DNA of 64,000 bases from GCA-2737725 sp033763995 (lineage in GTDB: Bacteria > Pseudomonadota > Alphaproteobacteria > Rhodospirillales > Rhodospirillaceae): NCBI GenBank assembly GCA_033763995.1, contig JANRJL010000103.1:1-64000 (forward strand). The letters are read 5' to 3'. The notes under the pieces were generated by a model. That model saw nothing but the letters and a program-made list of their open reading frames with translations. It did not search any database and had not been told where the DNA came from. Of this stretch, positions 8,363-17,407 are shown in pieces. Each line of letters starts with the position of its first letter. Position 1 is the first letter of the stretch. The position numbers were made by a program, and so were the translations under genes.

Positions 8363-9382
8363 ATGCGTGTGTATTACGACCGCGACGCCGACGTGAACCT
8401 GATCAAGGGCAAGAAGATCGCCGTGGTCGGCTATGGCAGCCAGGGCCATGCTCACGTGCTGAATCTGCGCGATTCCGGCGTGAAGGATGTCGTGGTGGCG
8501 CTGAAGGACGGCTCGTCCACGCGCAAGAAGGCCGAAGGCGAGAAGCTGAAGGTCATGAACCCGGCCGAGGCCGCCAAGTGGGCCGACGTGATGATGATCC
8601 TCACGCCCGACGAATTGCAGGCCGAGATCTATGCCAACGACATCCGCGCCAATTTCAAGCAGGGCGGCGCTCTTGCTTTTGCCCATGGGCTCAACATTCA
8701 CTTCAAGCTGATCGAGCCGCGCCCGGACCTCGATGTGTTCATGATCGCGCCCAAGGGCCCCGGCCACACGGTGCGCTCGGAATATGCGCGTGGCGCCGGC
8801 GTGCCGTGCCTGGTGGCGGTGGCGCAAAACGCCTCTGGCAATGCCATGGAACTGGCGCTGTCCTACGCCTCGGCCATCGGCGGCGGCCGCGCGGGCATCA
8901 TCGAAACCACATTCCGCGAGGAATGCGAGACCGATTTGTTCGGCGAGCAAGTGGTGCTGTGCGGCGGGCTCACGCAACTCATCGCCTCGGGCTATGAAAC
9001 CTTGGTTGAAGCGGGCTACGCCCCCGAGATGGCGTACTTCGAGTGCCTGCACGAAGTGAAGCTGATCGTCGACCTGATGTACGAGGGCGGCATGGCCGAC
9101 ATGCGCTACTCGATCTCCAACACCGCCGAGTACGGCGACTACGTCACGGGCCCGCGCATCATCACCGAAGAGACCAAGAAGGAGATGAAGAAGGTGCTCA
9201 AGGACATCCAAACCGGCAAGTTCGTCGCCAACTGGATGACCGAGTGCAAGGCGGGCCAGCCCAGCTTCAAGGCCACGCGCCGCATTTGGGCCGAACACCC
9301 CATCGAAGAAGTGGGCCAGCGCCTGCGCGCCATGATGCCGTGGCTCAAGGGCAAGAAGCTGGTCGACAAGGCCCGCAATTAA
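8363..9382 (+). CDS. ilvC: Ketol-acid reductoisomerase
   Basis: IlvC isomerises and reduces acetolactate or acetohydroxybutyrate to the dihydroxy acid with NADPH. The 339-residue class I enzyme shows the Rossmann motif VVGYGSQGHAH, the catalytic block FMIAPKGPGHTVRSEY, and the metal-binding DLFGEQVVLCGG and ECLHEVKLIVDLMYEGG blocks. It follows ilvN directly. An AAGAGG sequence about 10 bases before the ATG serves as ribosome binding site. Confidence 0.97.
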   Translation: MRVYYDRDADVNLIKGKKIAVVGYGSQGHAHVLNLRDSGVKDVVVALKDGSSTRKKAEGEKLKVMNPAEAAKWADVMMILTPDELQAEIYANDIRANFKQGGALAFAHGLNIHFKLIEPRPDLDVFMIAPKGPGHTVRSEYARGAGVPCLVAVAQNASGNAMELALSYASAIGGGRAGIIETTFREECETDLFGEQVVLCGGLTQLIASGYETLVEAGYAPEMAYFECLHEVKLIVDLMYEGGMADMRYSISNTAEYGDYVTGPRIITEETKKEMKKVLKDIQTGKFVANWMTECKAGQPSFKATRRIWAEHPIEEVGQRLRAMMPWLKGKKLVDKARN

Positions 9383-9566
9383 GGCGGCTCTGGGGGGATA
9401 TGGGGCTTTGGGCCCCCGAGAGGCGCGCGCCAGGCCCCGTTCACCCCAAATTAACCCCTGGGACGGCAAAGTAGTTGACAAGCGGCCTGTTAAAAACGAT
9501 CTAAGCGATATACAATAAGCCGCTGATTTGTGGGCAAAAAAGCGGTTTGATGAGGGATTAACGCAC

Positions 9567-9757
9567 GTGGTCTTCGCGGCCTTCCGCACTGCAACTGTCA
9601 ACCGCCCGGCAACGGCCGCGGCGGTTTTGGCGTTTGTATCGGCGGTTGAAGCTGTTGCGGTGGCGCGGCGTCTAGCGGACCGGGGTCTGCGACTTAACCA
9701 CCCCTGAGCGCTGTTCACGACCGAGCGGCACGCGTTCAGGGGCATTGGATTTTTTAA
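9567..9757 (+). promoter_or_regulatory. Probable attenuator (leader peptide plus terminator) of leuA
   Basis: The 420 bases between ilvC and leuA contain a strong terminator: CCCCTGAGCG (9701-9710) pairs with CGTTCAGGGG (9733-9742), with one G-T pair, and T6 follows at 9750-9755. A possible GTG-started leader reading frame (9567-9707, 46 codons) has its stop codon inside the 5' arm of that stem. Its last 12 codons include CTA, CTG and CTT for leucine. GGGGT (9682-9686) can pair with ACCCC (9700-9704), which is incompatible with the terminator, as in a translation-coupled switch. The design is inferred; the leader start codon is weakly supported. Confidence 0.5.
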
Positions 9758-9805
9758 GTCGCTCCAATTGAATCGCCATCTTTGACCCCAGTCGTGAGCA
9801 GAACC

Positions 9806-11359
9806 ATGAGCAACAATCGCGTCATCATCTTCGACACCACGTTGCGCGACGGCGAACAATCGCCGGGCGCATCCATGAACAAGGACGAGAAAATCCGCAT
9901 CGCCAGAATCCTGGAGGAGATGCGGGTCGACGTCATCGAAGCGGGCTTTCCCATCGCCAGCCAAGGCGACTTCGAGGCGGTCGAGGCCGTCGCACGGGAA
10001 GTGAAAGAGTCCATCGTCTGCGGGCTTGCCCGCGCCGCCAAGGGCGACATCGACCGCTGCGCCGACGCCATCAAGCCGGCCAAGCGCGGCCGCATTCACA
10101 CCTTCATTTCGACAAGTCCGCTGCATATGAAGTTCAAATTGCAGATGGACCCGAAGGACGTGCACCAGGCCGTGATCGACAGCGTCACCCGCGCGCGCAA
10201 CCGCACCGACGACGTGGAGTGGTCGGCCGAGGACGGCTCGCGCACCGAGCACGATTTCTTGTGCCAGTGCGTCGAGGCGGCCATCACCGCCGGGGCGCGG
10301 ACCATCAACATCCCCGACACGGTGGGCTACACCGTCCCCGACGAATACCACGCGCTGATCAAGATGCTCTTCAACCGCGTGCCCAACATCGACAAGGCGA
10401 TCATCTCGGTGCATTGCCACAACGATCTGGGCTTGGCGGTCGCCAATTCGCTGGCCGCCGTGCAGGCGGGCGCCCGGCAAGTGGAGTGCACCATCAACGG
10501 CTTGGGCGAGCGCGCCGGCAACGCGGCCATGGAAGAGATCGTCATGGCCTTGAAGACGCGCAAGGACCACATGCCCTTCGAGACGGGGGTGAATTCCGAG
10601 CTGATCATGCGCGCCTCGCACTTGGTGTCCACCATCACCGGCTTCCCAGTGCAGCCCAACAAGGCCATCGTCGGCGCCAATGCGTTTGCCCATGAGTCGG
10701 GCATTCACCAGGACGGTGTTCTCAAGAACGCCCAGACCTACGAAATCATGACTCCTGAATCGGTGGGCTTGAAGAAGTCCAATCTGGTGATGGGCAAGCA
10801 CTCGGGCCGCCATGCCTTCCGCGCCAAGCTGAAGGAGTTGGGCTACGAACTGGGCGACAACGCCGTCAATGACGCCTTCAAGCGGTTCAAGGATTTGGCG
10901 GACAAGAAGAAGGACGTGTTCGACGACGACATCGTCGCCCTGGTCGACGACAGCGTGACCCGCGAGAACGACCGCATCAAGTTTGTTTCGCTCGAGGTCG
11001 TCGCCGGCACCAAGGTCGCCAAGCAACGCGCCGAGATCGAGCTTGAGATCGACGGGGTGGTGAAATCGACCGTCGCCACGGGCGACGGGCCGGTGGACGC
11101 GCTGTTCAACGCCATCAAGCAGCTCACCACGTCGACGCAGCACCTGCTGATTTATCAGGTCAACGCGGTCACCGGCGGCACCGATGCCCAGGCCGAGGTG
11201 ATGGTGCGCCTGGAGGAAAACGGCAAGACCGTGCAGGGCCAAGGGGCCGATACCGACACCCTGGTGGCCTCGGCGCGGGCCTATATCAACGCGCTCAACA
11301 AGTTGCTGGTCAAGCGGCAGAAATCCGCGCCGGCGGCGATTACCGCTCATGCCTCATGA
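9806..11359 (+). CDS. leuA: 2-isopropylmalate synthase
   Basis: LeuA condenses acetyl-CoA with 2-oxoisovalerate, the first step committed to leucine. The 517-residue protein begins with the catalytic/metal motif FDTTLRDGEQSPGASM, has the HCHNDLGLAVANSLAAVQAGA metal-binding block and ESGIHQDGVLK, and ends with the LeuA regulatory domain (from about residue 380) that senses leucine. The ATG at 9806 is chosen because family members start just before the NNRVIIFDTTLRDG strand. A likely attenuator precedes it and a terminator follows. Confidence 0.96.
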   Translation: MSNNRVIIFDTTLRDGEQSPGASMNKDEKIRIARILEEMRVDVIEAGFPIASQGDFEAVEAVAREVKESIVCGLARAAKGDIDRCADAIKPAKRGRIHTFISTSPLHMKFKLQMDPKDVHQAVIDSVTRARNRTDDVEWSAEDGSRTEHDFLCQCVEAAITAGARTINIPDTVGYTVPDEYHALIKMLFNRVPNIDKAIISVHCHNDLGLAVANSLAAVQAGARQVECTINGLGERAGNAAMEEIVMALKTRKDHMPFETGVNSELIMRASHLVSTITGFPVQPNKAIVGANAFAHESGIHQDGVLKNAQTYEIMTPESVGLKKSNLVMGKHSGRHAFRAKLKELGYELGDNAVNDAFKRFKDLADKKKDVFDDDIVALVDDSVTRENDRIKFVSLEVVAGTKVAKQRAEIELEIDGVVKSTVATGDGPVDALFNAIKQLTTSTQHLLIYQVNAVTGGTDAQAEVMVRLEENGKTVQGQGADTDTLVASARAYINALNKLLVKRQKSAPAAITAHAS

Positions 11360-11398
11360 GTTGTCGATGACTGACGTGACCACCCTGCATGCGATGAT

Positions 11399-11437
11399 CG
11401 CCCGGGCGCAAAGCGCTCGGGCGGCACGCTTTTGTTT
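11399..11437 (+). terminator. Intrinsic terminator after leuA
   Basis: GCCCGGGCGC (11400-11409) and GCGCTCGGGC (11413-11422) form a 10-bp stem with one G-T pair and an AAA loop, extended by C11399-G11423. It is followed by GCTTTTGTTT. It lies about 40 bases downstream of the leuA stop codon. Confidence 0.7.
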
Positions 11438-11441
11438 GGGC

Positions 11442-11484
11442 GCATTTTCCATGCCAAGTGCGAGAACACTTCTCGGGAAAATGC
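11442..11484. repeat. Intergenic palindrome of the GCATTTTCC type
   Basis: GCATTTTCC (11442-11450) pairs with GGAAAATGC (11476-11484), and AAGTG/CACTT forms a second stem inside. The arms match the core of repeat family A (GCATTTTCCCGACAAGTGG), so this is probably a shortened relative placed just ahead of mreB. Confidence 0.65.
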
Positions 11485-11520
11485 TCCTGTTAACCCGCTA
11501 AGAATAAGGAATAAAAAGGG

Positions 11521-12558
11521 ATGTTTTCCCGTTTGACCGGCTGGCTCTCAAGCGACATGGCGATCGATCTCGGAACCGCCAATACCTTGGTTTATGTCAA
11601 GGGCAAGGGCATCGTCTTGAACGAGCCTTCCGTGGTGGCGCTCGCCCAGAACAAGGGCCGCAAGCAAGTGGTGGCGGTGGGCAACGAGGCCAAGCTCATG
11701 CTCGGCCGAACGCCGGGAAACATTCAAGCCATTCGTCCGCTTCGTGACGGCGTGATCGCCGACTTCGAAGTGGCCGAGGAAATGATCAAGCACTTCATCC
11801 GCAAGGTGCATAACCGCCGCAGCTTCGCCGCCCCGCTCGTGATCGTGTGCGTGCCCTCGGGTTCCACCGCCGTGGAACGCCGCGCGATTCAGGAATCGGC
11901 CGAAGCCGCCGGCGCCCGGAAAGTGTTCTTGATCGAGGAGCCCATGGCCGCGGCCATCGGCGCCGGACTGCCCATCACCGAACCCACCGGCAGCATGGTG
12001 GTCGACATCGGCGGCGGCACCACGGAAGTGGCCGTCTTGTCGCTGGAAGGCATCGTCTATGCCCGCTCGGTGCGCGTGGGCGGCGACATGATGGACGAAG
12101 CCATCATCAATTACATCCGCCGTCATCATAACTTGCTGGTGGGCGAAAGCTCCGCCGAGCGGACCAAGAAGCAAATCGGCTGCGCCTGCCCGCCCGAACA
12201 CGGCGACGGCGAAACCATGGTCATCAAGGGCCGCGACCTGATGAACGGGGTGCCCAAGGAAATCGTCATCAGCCAGCGTCAGATCGCCGAGGCCTTGGCC
12301 GAGCCGGTCACGGCCATCATCGACGCGGTCAAGACCGCGCTCGAGCACACGCCGCCGGAATTGGCCGCCGACATCGTCGATAAGGGAATTGTTCTGACCG
12401 GCGGCGGGGCCATGCTGCACAATTTGGATTTCGTGCTGCGTCATGCCACCGGGCTGCCGGTGTCCATCGCCGACGATCCGTTGTCGTGCGTGGCGCTGGG
12501 CACGGGCAAGGCGCTGGAGGACAAGCGGTACCATAGTGTTCTCACGACCGTGTACTAG
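11521..12558 (+). CDS. mreB: Rod shape-determining protein MreB
   Basis: MreB is the bacterial actin that guides the lateral-wall elongation machinery. The 345-residue protein shows the actin-fold phosphate-1 motif MAIDLGTANTLVY, the phosphate-2 motif VVDIGGGTTEVAVLSL and the adenosine motif VLTGGGAMLHNL, plus a short N-terminal membrane-binding helix (MFSRLTGWLSS). AATAAGGAATAAAAAGGG upstream provides the ribosome binding site. It is first in the shape operon, with a repeat element between it and mreC. Confidence 0.97.
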   Translation: MFSRLTGWLSSDMAIDLGTANTLVYVKGKGIVLNEPSVVALAQNKGRKQVVAVGNEAKLMLGRTPGNIQAIRPLRDGVIADFEVAEEMIKHFIRKVHNRRSFAAPLVIVCVPSGSTAVERRAIQESAEAAGARKVFLIEEPMAAAIGAGLPITEPTGSMVVDIGGGTTEVAVLSLEGIVYARSVRVGGDMMDEAIINYIRRHHNLLVGESSAERTKKQIGCACPPEHGDGETMVIKGRDLMNGVPKEIVISQRQIAEALAEPVTAIIDAVKTALEHTPPELAADIVDKGIVLTGGGAMLHNLDFVLRHATGLPVSIADDPLSCVALGTGKALEDKRYHSVLTTVY

Positions 12559-12675
12559 AGCATTTCCCCGACAAGTGGAAACCGGTTGGCCCAAGGAAAC
12601 AAGTCGGTGGACATGCGACCAAAGAGAACGAGTTATTGAGGTTATGTGATTCGGTTTGATCGGATTTGACTCTAG
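12556..12675. repeat. Dispersed repeat family A, copy 2
   Basis: The 120-base element is bounded by the inverted ends CTAGAGCA and TGACTCTAG and is the same family as 1959-2075 (shared CCGACAAGTGG, CCGGTTGGCCCAAGG, ATGCGACCAA and GAGAACGAGTTA-like blocks). It begins at the mreB stop codon (TAG) and fills most of the mreB–mreC gap. Confidence 0.75.
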
Positions 12676-12720
12676 GGCTTAACCGGGCTCCCGGACGGGA
12701 GCCAGCGAGGGGAGGACGAG

Positions 12721-13593
12721 GTGAGGCAAGCGACCGGACAAATCACCCGGTTGGGAACGCTGAAAACGCTGCTGCAGCGTTTCGCGTTCGGCTCGCTCAT
12801 CGTGCTGACCTTCGCGCTCATGCTCATCGGCAAGGCCGAGACCGTGCTGGTGGAGCGCGCGCGCATCGCGGTGACCGACGCGGTCGTGCCGATCCTGCGG
12901 GCCTTGTCCGAGCCCGCCAACGTCATCGCCCACGGCATCTCCAATATCCGCGAATTGGCCGCCATCCGCGAGCAAAACGCAGATCTGCGCGAGAACAACG
13001 AGCGCTTGCTGCAGTGGCAGTCCATCGCGCAGAAGCTGGAAGCGGAGAATCGCTCGCTCAAGGCGCTGTTGGCCTTGGTGCCGGAACCCACGGCATCGTT
13101 CGTCAGCGCCCGCGTCGTCGGCGACACCGGCGGCACCTTCGCGCAAAGCATCCTGATCTCCGCCGGGGCCTCGGACGGCGTCAAGAAGGGCAACGTCGTC
13201 ATGACCGGCGAGGGCCTGGTGGGCCGCGTCACCCAGGCCGGCGCGCGGTCGGCGCGGGTGTTGCTGATCACCGACATCAACTCGCGCATTCCGGTGTTGG
13301 TCGGCGAGGCCGCCAACCGCGCCATCCTGGCGGGCGATAACGGCTTGCGGCCCCGCCTGCTCTATGTCGGCGCCAAGACGGTTGTGGCGCCGGGCGACAA
13401 GGTGACGACCTCGGGCGACGCCGAGGCGTTTCCGCCGGGGCTGCCCGTGGGCCGCGTGGCGCGCATCGAAGACGGCATCATCGAGATCGAGCCCTACGTG
13501 ACGCGCGATCGGCTCGAGCATGTGCGCGTCGTCGACTTCGGCTTGGCGGGCATCCTGCCCACGCCCGAGACTCCGCGCGAGGCGAAGAAGTAG
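12721..13593 (+). CDS. mreC: Rod shape-determining protein MreC
   Basis: MreC is a bitopic membrane protein that links MreB to PBP2 in the elongasome. The 290-residue protein has a membrane segment at about residues 22-40 (FGSLIVLTFALMLIGKA), a coiled coil at about 75-120 (EQNADLRENNERLLQWQSIAQKL), and the beta-barrel MreC domain (from VSARVVGDTGGTFAQSILI to the C terminus). The start is GTG at 12721 with GGGGAGGACGAG directly upstream. mreD begins 2 bases after its stop. Confidence 0.94.
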   Translation: MRQATGQITRLGTLKTLLQRFAFGSLIVLTFALMLIGKAETVLVERARIAVTDAVVPILRALSEPANVIAHGISNIRELAAIREQNADLRENNERLLQWQSIAQKLEAENRSLKALLALVPEPTASFVSARVVGDTGGTFAQSILISAGASDGVKKGNVVMTGEGLVGRVTQAGARSARVLLITDINSRIPVLVGEAANRAILAGDNGLRPRLLYVGAKTVVAPGDKVTTSGDAEAFPPGLPVGRVARIEDGIIEIEPYVTRDRLEHVRVVDFGLAGILPTPETPREAKK

Positions 13594-13595
13594 CC

Positions 13596-14117
13596 ATGCA
13601 TCAGGCCACGCTCGGTCAAAGGCTGGACTTGGTCGCGCGGCGCGCGGTGCCCGTTGGCATCACGTTGTTTCTGCTGCTGTTCAGCGTCACGCCCTTGCAC
13701 ATTCCCGGCCTCGCCACCGTGGGCCCGATGTACACGCTCATTGCGGTGTATTTCTGGTCGGTCTATAGGCCCGACGGGCTGGGCTATGGGGCGGCGTTCG
13801 CCATCGGCGTCACCGAAGACCTCATCGTCGGCACGCCGCTGGGATCCACCGCGCTCCTGTTGCTGCTGTGCCAGTGGGTCGTGTTTCATCGGCAGCGGTT
13901 TTTCAACGGCCGCCCGTTCCTCGAGGTGTGGCTGGCCTTCGCCGTCATCGCCTTTGGCGCCGGGATTTTGCGTTGGATGTGCATCGGCTTGATCACCTCG
14001 GGCAATTTTCCGGCGGCGGGCGATTTGCTGGGCACCGTCATGCTCACGGTCATGCTCTATCCCGTCATCGGGTGGCTGTTGGCGCGCGCGCAAATGAAAC
14101 TCATGGTGCAGCCATGA
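13596..14117 (+). CDS. mreD: Rod shape-determining protein MreD
   Basis: This 173-residue inner-membrane protein with about five hydrophobic segments belongs to the MreD family and works with MreB, MreC and PBP2. The pattern VYFWSVYRPDGLGYGAAFAIGVTEDLIVGTPLGSTAL is characteristic. Its stop codon overlaps the mrdA start (ATGA), so the two are translationally coupled. Confidence 0.9.
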   Translation: MHQATLGQRLDLVARRAVPVGITLFLLLFSVTPLHIPGLATVGPMYTLIAVYFWSVYRPDGLGYGAAFAIGVTEDLIVGTPLGSTALLLLLCQWVVFHRQRFFNGRPFLEVWLAFAVIAFGAGILRWMCIGLITSGNFPAAGDLLGTVMLTVMLYPVIGWLLARAQMKLMVQP

Positions 14118-16009
14118 TGATCAATCGCGACAGCGAGTGGGCGCGCATGTTCAATCGCCGCGCCGCCGTGCTGGCGGGGGGACAGGCCGCCCTGGTCGCG
14201 GCCCTCGGGGCGCGCTTGTATTATCTGCAAGTCATCGAGTCCGACCGCTACAAGATGCTGGCCGAGGACAACCGCATCAACATGCAGCTACTGCCGCCGC
14301 CGCGCGGACGCATTTTGGACCGCTTCGGCCAGCCGCTGGCCATCAATCAGCAGAATTTCCGTGTGCTGGTGGTGCCCGAACAGGCCCAGAAACTCTCGGC
14401 CACGCTTGATGCCTTGGCGCGGATCATTCCGGTGGCCGATTACGACCGCGAGCGCGTGATCAAGGAAGCCAAGCGCAAGCGCGGCTTTCTGCCGGTCACC
14501 GTGCGCGAGAATCTGACCTGGGAAGAGATGGCCGCGATCCAGGTCAATGCCCCGGATTTGCCGGGCGTGATGATCGACGAAGGCCTCACGCGCCATTATC
14601 CGCAGCGCGAGAACGCCGCGCACTTGCTGGGGTATGTCGCGGCCGTCGACGAAGCCGACTTGACCGGCGATCCGCTGCTGCAATTGCCGGGTTTTCGCGT
14701 CGGCAAGGAAGGCATCGAAAAGATTTTCGACGCGAGTCTGCGCGGCAAGGCTGGCGCCAGTCAGGTGGAAGTCAACGCCTACGGCCGCATCATTCGTGAG
14801 TTGAAACGCGACGAGGGCGAACCCGGCGCCGACGTGATTCTGACCATCGACGATCGCATTCAGCACTTCGCGGCCGAGCGCCTGGGCGGCGAAAGCGCCT
14901 CGGTGGTCGTCATGGACGTGCACACGGGCGATCTGCTCGCCCTGGTGTCCAATCCCAGCTATGACGCCAATGCCTTCAGCCGCGGGCTCACGCCCGACGA
15001 GTGGAAGCAGCTCTCGACCGACGATCACAAACCCTTGGTGAACAAGGCGGTCGCGGGCCAGTACTCGCCCGGCTCCACGTTCAAGCTGGTGGTCACGCTG
15101 GCCGCGCTCGAGCATCAGGTGATCTCGCCCGAACAAACCATCTCGTGCAACGGGCGCTACCACCTCGGCAGTTACGTCAAGCACTGCCACAAGGTCCACG
15201 GCAGCGTGAACATGCAGCGCGCGATTTCGGTGTCCTGCGACGTTTATTTCTACGACATCGCGCGGCGCCTCGGCGTCGACAAGATCGCCGCCATGGCGCG
15301 TCGGCTGGGCTTGGGCGAGGTGTCGGGCATCGGTTTGCCGGGCGAACAGCCCGGCTTGGTGCCGACGGAAGCCTGGAAAAAAGCCGCCCGCGACGAGCGC
15401 TGGTCGCCGGGTGATACGCTCAACGTGGGCATCGGCCAGGGCGACGTGCTGGCGACACCGCTGCAGTTGGCGGTCATGGCCGCGCGCGTGGCCAACGGCG
15501 GGTTGGCGGTAAAGCCGCGCCTGGTGCGGCCCACGGTGGCCGAGGCGGTGACCCCCGACGGCTTGCCCTCGCTCGGCATCGATCCCCAGCACATGGCGAT
15601 CTTGCATCAGGGCGTGTTCGACGTCGTCAACGGCCCGCCGGGCGCGACCACGGCGGCCTCGGCCAAGCTGCGTTTCAGCGATCCCGAACGCAAGACATGG
15701 ACCATGAGCGGCAAGACCGGCACGACGCAGGTGCGCCGCATTTCGACCGCGGAACGCGAAAGCGGTCTGCGCAAGCCCGAGGACGTGCCGTGGCACTTGC
15801 GCGACAACGCGCTGTTCGTGGCGTTCGCGCCCTCGCACGACCCGCGTTATGCCGTCTCGGTGGTGGTCGACCACGCGCTCGGCGGCGGCGGCAAGATCGC
15901 GGCGCCCATCGCCCGCGACATCTTGCGCCTGGTCCTCGACCTCGATCCGTCGCGCAAGCCCCGCATCGACGGCGATCAAGTCGCCGCGGTCACGCAGCCG
16001 CCGGGCTAG
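14114..16009 (+). CDS. mrdA: Penicillin-binding protein 2 (peptidoglycan transpeptidase)
   Basis: PBP2 is the monofunctional transpeptidase of lateral-wall synthesis. The 631-residue protein has an N-terminal membrane anchor (about residues 16-36), the PBP dimerisation domain with PPPRGRILDRFGQPLA, and the transpeptidase domain with the nucleophile motif SPGSTFK, the second motif SCDVYFYD and KTG in MSGKTGTTQV. It starts on the ATGA overlap with mreD. rodA follows 9 bases later, the usual partner order. Confidence 0.96.
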   Translation: MMINRDSEWARMFNRRAAVLAGGQAALVAALGARLYYLQVIESDRYKMLAEDNRINMQLLPPPRGRILDRFGQPLAINQQNFRVLVVPEQAQKLSATLDALARIIPVADYDRERVIKEAKRKRGFLPVTVRENLTWEEMAAIQVNAPDLPGVMIDEGLTRHYPQRENAAHLLGYVAAVDEADLTGDPLLQLPGFRVGKEGIEKIFDASLRGKAGASQVEVNAYGRIIRELKRDEGEPGADVILTIDDRIQHFAAERLGGESASVVVMDVHTGDLLALVSNPSYDANAFSRGLTPDEWKQLSTDDHKPLVNKAVAGQYSPGSTFKLVVTLAALEHQVISPEQTISCNGRYHLGSYVKHCHKVHGSVNMQRAISVSCDVYFYDIARRLGVDKIAAMARRLGLGEVSGIGLPGEQPGLVPTEAWKKAARDERWSPGDTLNVGIGQGDVLATPLQLAVMAARVANGGLAVKPRLVRPTVAEAVTPDGLPSLGIDPQHMAILHQGVFDVVNGPPGATTAASAKLRFSDPERKTWTMSGKTGTTQVRRISTAERESGLRKPEDVPWHLRDNALFVAFAPSHDPRYAVSVVVDHALGGGGKIAAPIARDILRLVLDLDPSRKPRIDGDQVAAVTQPPG

Positions 16010-16018
16010 GGGCAAGTC

Positions 16019-17182
16019 ATGAGCGATATCGGATTTCTCACCGCCAGGCTGCGCCGCGGCGACATGAACGCCAGCGAGAAACTGTGGCAGATCAGTTGGT
16101 CCTTCGTCTTCTGGATTTGCTGCATCGCGGCGTTCGGCTTCGCCATGCTCTATTCCGCCGCCAACGGCAACTGGCAGCCGTGGGCGTTTCCGCAAATGGT
16201 GCGGTTCGCCGTGGGCCTCGGCATGTTGGTGGCGATTGCCCTGATCGATATCCGCATGGTGATGCGCTATGCCTACGCCTTCTATTTCTTGGTGCTGGCG
16301 TTGCTCATCGTTGTCGAGATCGAGGGCGTCATCGGCGGCGGCGCGCAACGCTGGATCGACCTGGGCTTCATCAACCTTCAGCCCTCGGAATTGATGAAGG
16401 CCGGCATCGTGTTGGCGCTGGCGCGGTACTTCCAGGGCGTGGGTCTCGACGATATCGGCAATCCGGTGGTTCTCTTCGCGCCCTTGCTGATGGTGGGCGC
16501 GCCGGTGGCGCTGATTTTCCTGCAGCCCGACTTGGGCACCGCCGGCGTGGTGTTGATGGGCGCGGCGGCGATGTTCTTTCTGGCCGGCGTGCGCATCTGG
16601 AAATTCGTCGCCATCGCCGTCATGGGGCTGGGCGCCATTCCCATCGGCTGGGCGATGTTGCGCGATTATCAGAAGGACCGCGTGCTCACCTTCCTCGATC
16701 CCGAGCGCGACCCCTTGGGGGCCGGCTATCACATCCTTCAGTCCAAGATCGCCCTGGGCTCCGGCGGGCTGTTCGGCAAGGGCTACCTGCAGGGCACCCA
16801 AAGCCAGCTCAACTTTCTGCCCGAGCGCCAAACCGATTTCATTTTCACCATGCTCGCCGAGGAACTGGGTCTGGTGGGCGCGCTGGCGCTGCTGTCGCTG
16901 TACGTCATCATCATGATCTACGGCTTCGCCATCGCCTTCCGGGCCCGCCACCAGTTCGGGCGGTTGGTGGCCGTGGGCATCACCATGACCTTGTTCCTCT
17001 ACTTCTTCATCAACATGGCCATGGTCATGGGCCTGATCCCGGTGGTGGGCGTGCCCCTGCCGCTGATTTCCTACGGCGGCACCGCCCTGTTCAACCTGAT
17101 GTTCTGCGCCGGGCTGCTGATGAATGTCTGGGTCCACCGCGACGTCCAAATGGCCGCCCGGGGCGGCTTTTCCGAGCTATGA
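16019..17182 (+). CDS. rodA: Peptidoglycan glycosyltransferase RodA
   Basis: RodA is the SEDS-family glycosyltransferase that polymerises lipid II together with PBP2. The 387-residue protein has about ten hydrophobic segments and SEDS hallmarks: QPSELMKAGIVLALARYF, FLQPDLGTA, the loop with RVLTFLDPERDPLGAGYHILQ and QTDFIFTMLAEELG, and the terminal VVGVPLPLISYGGT. It is the last gene of mreBCD–mrdA–rodA. Its stop is followed at once by a palindromic repeat. Confidence 0.96.
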   Translation: MSDIGFLTARLRRGDMNASEKLWQISWSFVFWICCIAAFGFAMLYSAANGNWQPWAFPQMVRFAVGLGMLVAIALIDIRMVMRYAYAFYFLVLALLIVVEIEGVIGGGAQRWIDLGFINLQPSELMKAGIVLALARYFQGVGLDDIGNPVVLFAPLLMVGAPVALIFLQPDLGTAGVVLMGAAAMFFLAGVRIWKFVAIAVMGLGAIPIGWAMLRDYQKDRVLTFLDPERDPLGAGYHILQSKIALGSGGLFGKGYLQGTQSQLNFLPERQTDFIFTMLAEELGLVGALALLSLYVIIMIYGFAIAFRARHQFGRLVAVGITMTLFLYFFINMAMVMGLIPVVGVPLPLISYGGTALFNLMFCAGLLMNVWVHRDVQMAARGGFSEL

Positions 17183-17183
17183 A

Positions 17184-17228
17184 GCATCGCGCCGAAAAGT
17201 GGGCACCGGTTTTCGGCAAAAGCGATGC
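17184..17228. repeat. Intergenic palindrome (GCATCGC type)
   Basis: GCATCGC (17184-17190) pairs with GCGATGC (17222-17228), and CCGAAAA pairs with TTTTCGG inside, around GTGGGCACCGG. This AAAAGTGGGCACCGGTTTT pattern is a widespread alphaproteobacterial intergenic palindrome. It starts 2 bases after the rodA stop and may end or stabilise that transcript. Confidence 0.7.
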
Positions 17229-17331
17229 GACACCAAAGAGATAGCGGACGCCGCGTGCCTGGAAAATCGCGTCCGAGGCGTATTGCCTCATCCCGACGTT
17301 GGCCCTATAACCCCCGCCTCGCGGCACAGAT

Positions 17332-17392
<61 letters not shown>

Positions 17393-17407
<15 letters not shown>

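Noticed and set aside
9475..9516. TTGACA with TACAAT as a leuA promoter
   Set aside because: The spacer would be 30 bases; at 17 bases the sequence is GATCTA, which is a poor -10. It could still contribute a -35, but I cannot support it.
7169..11350. Very long minus-strand open frame opposite ilvB, ilvN, ilvC and leuA
   Set aside because: It is a shadow of GC-rich coding sequence: rich in His, Arg, Gly and Asp with no domain, while the plus strand encodes four complete enzymes.
14288..17149. Long minus-strand open frame opposite mrdA and rodA
   Set aside because: Composition (His, Gln, Arg) and lack of motifs show it is antisense to real genes.
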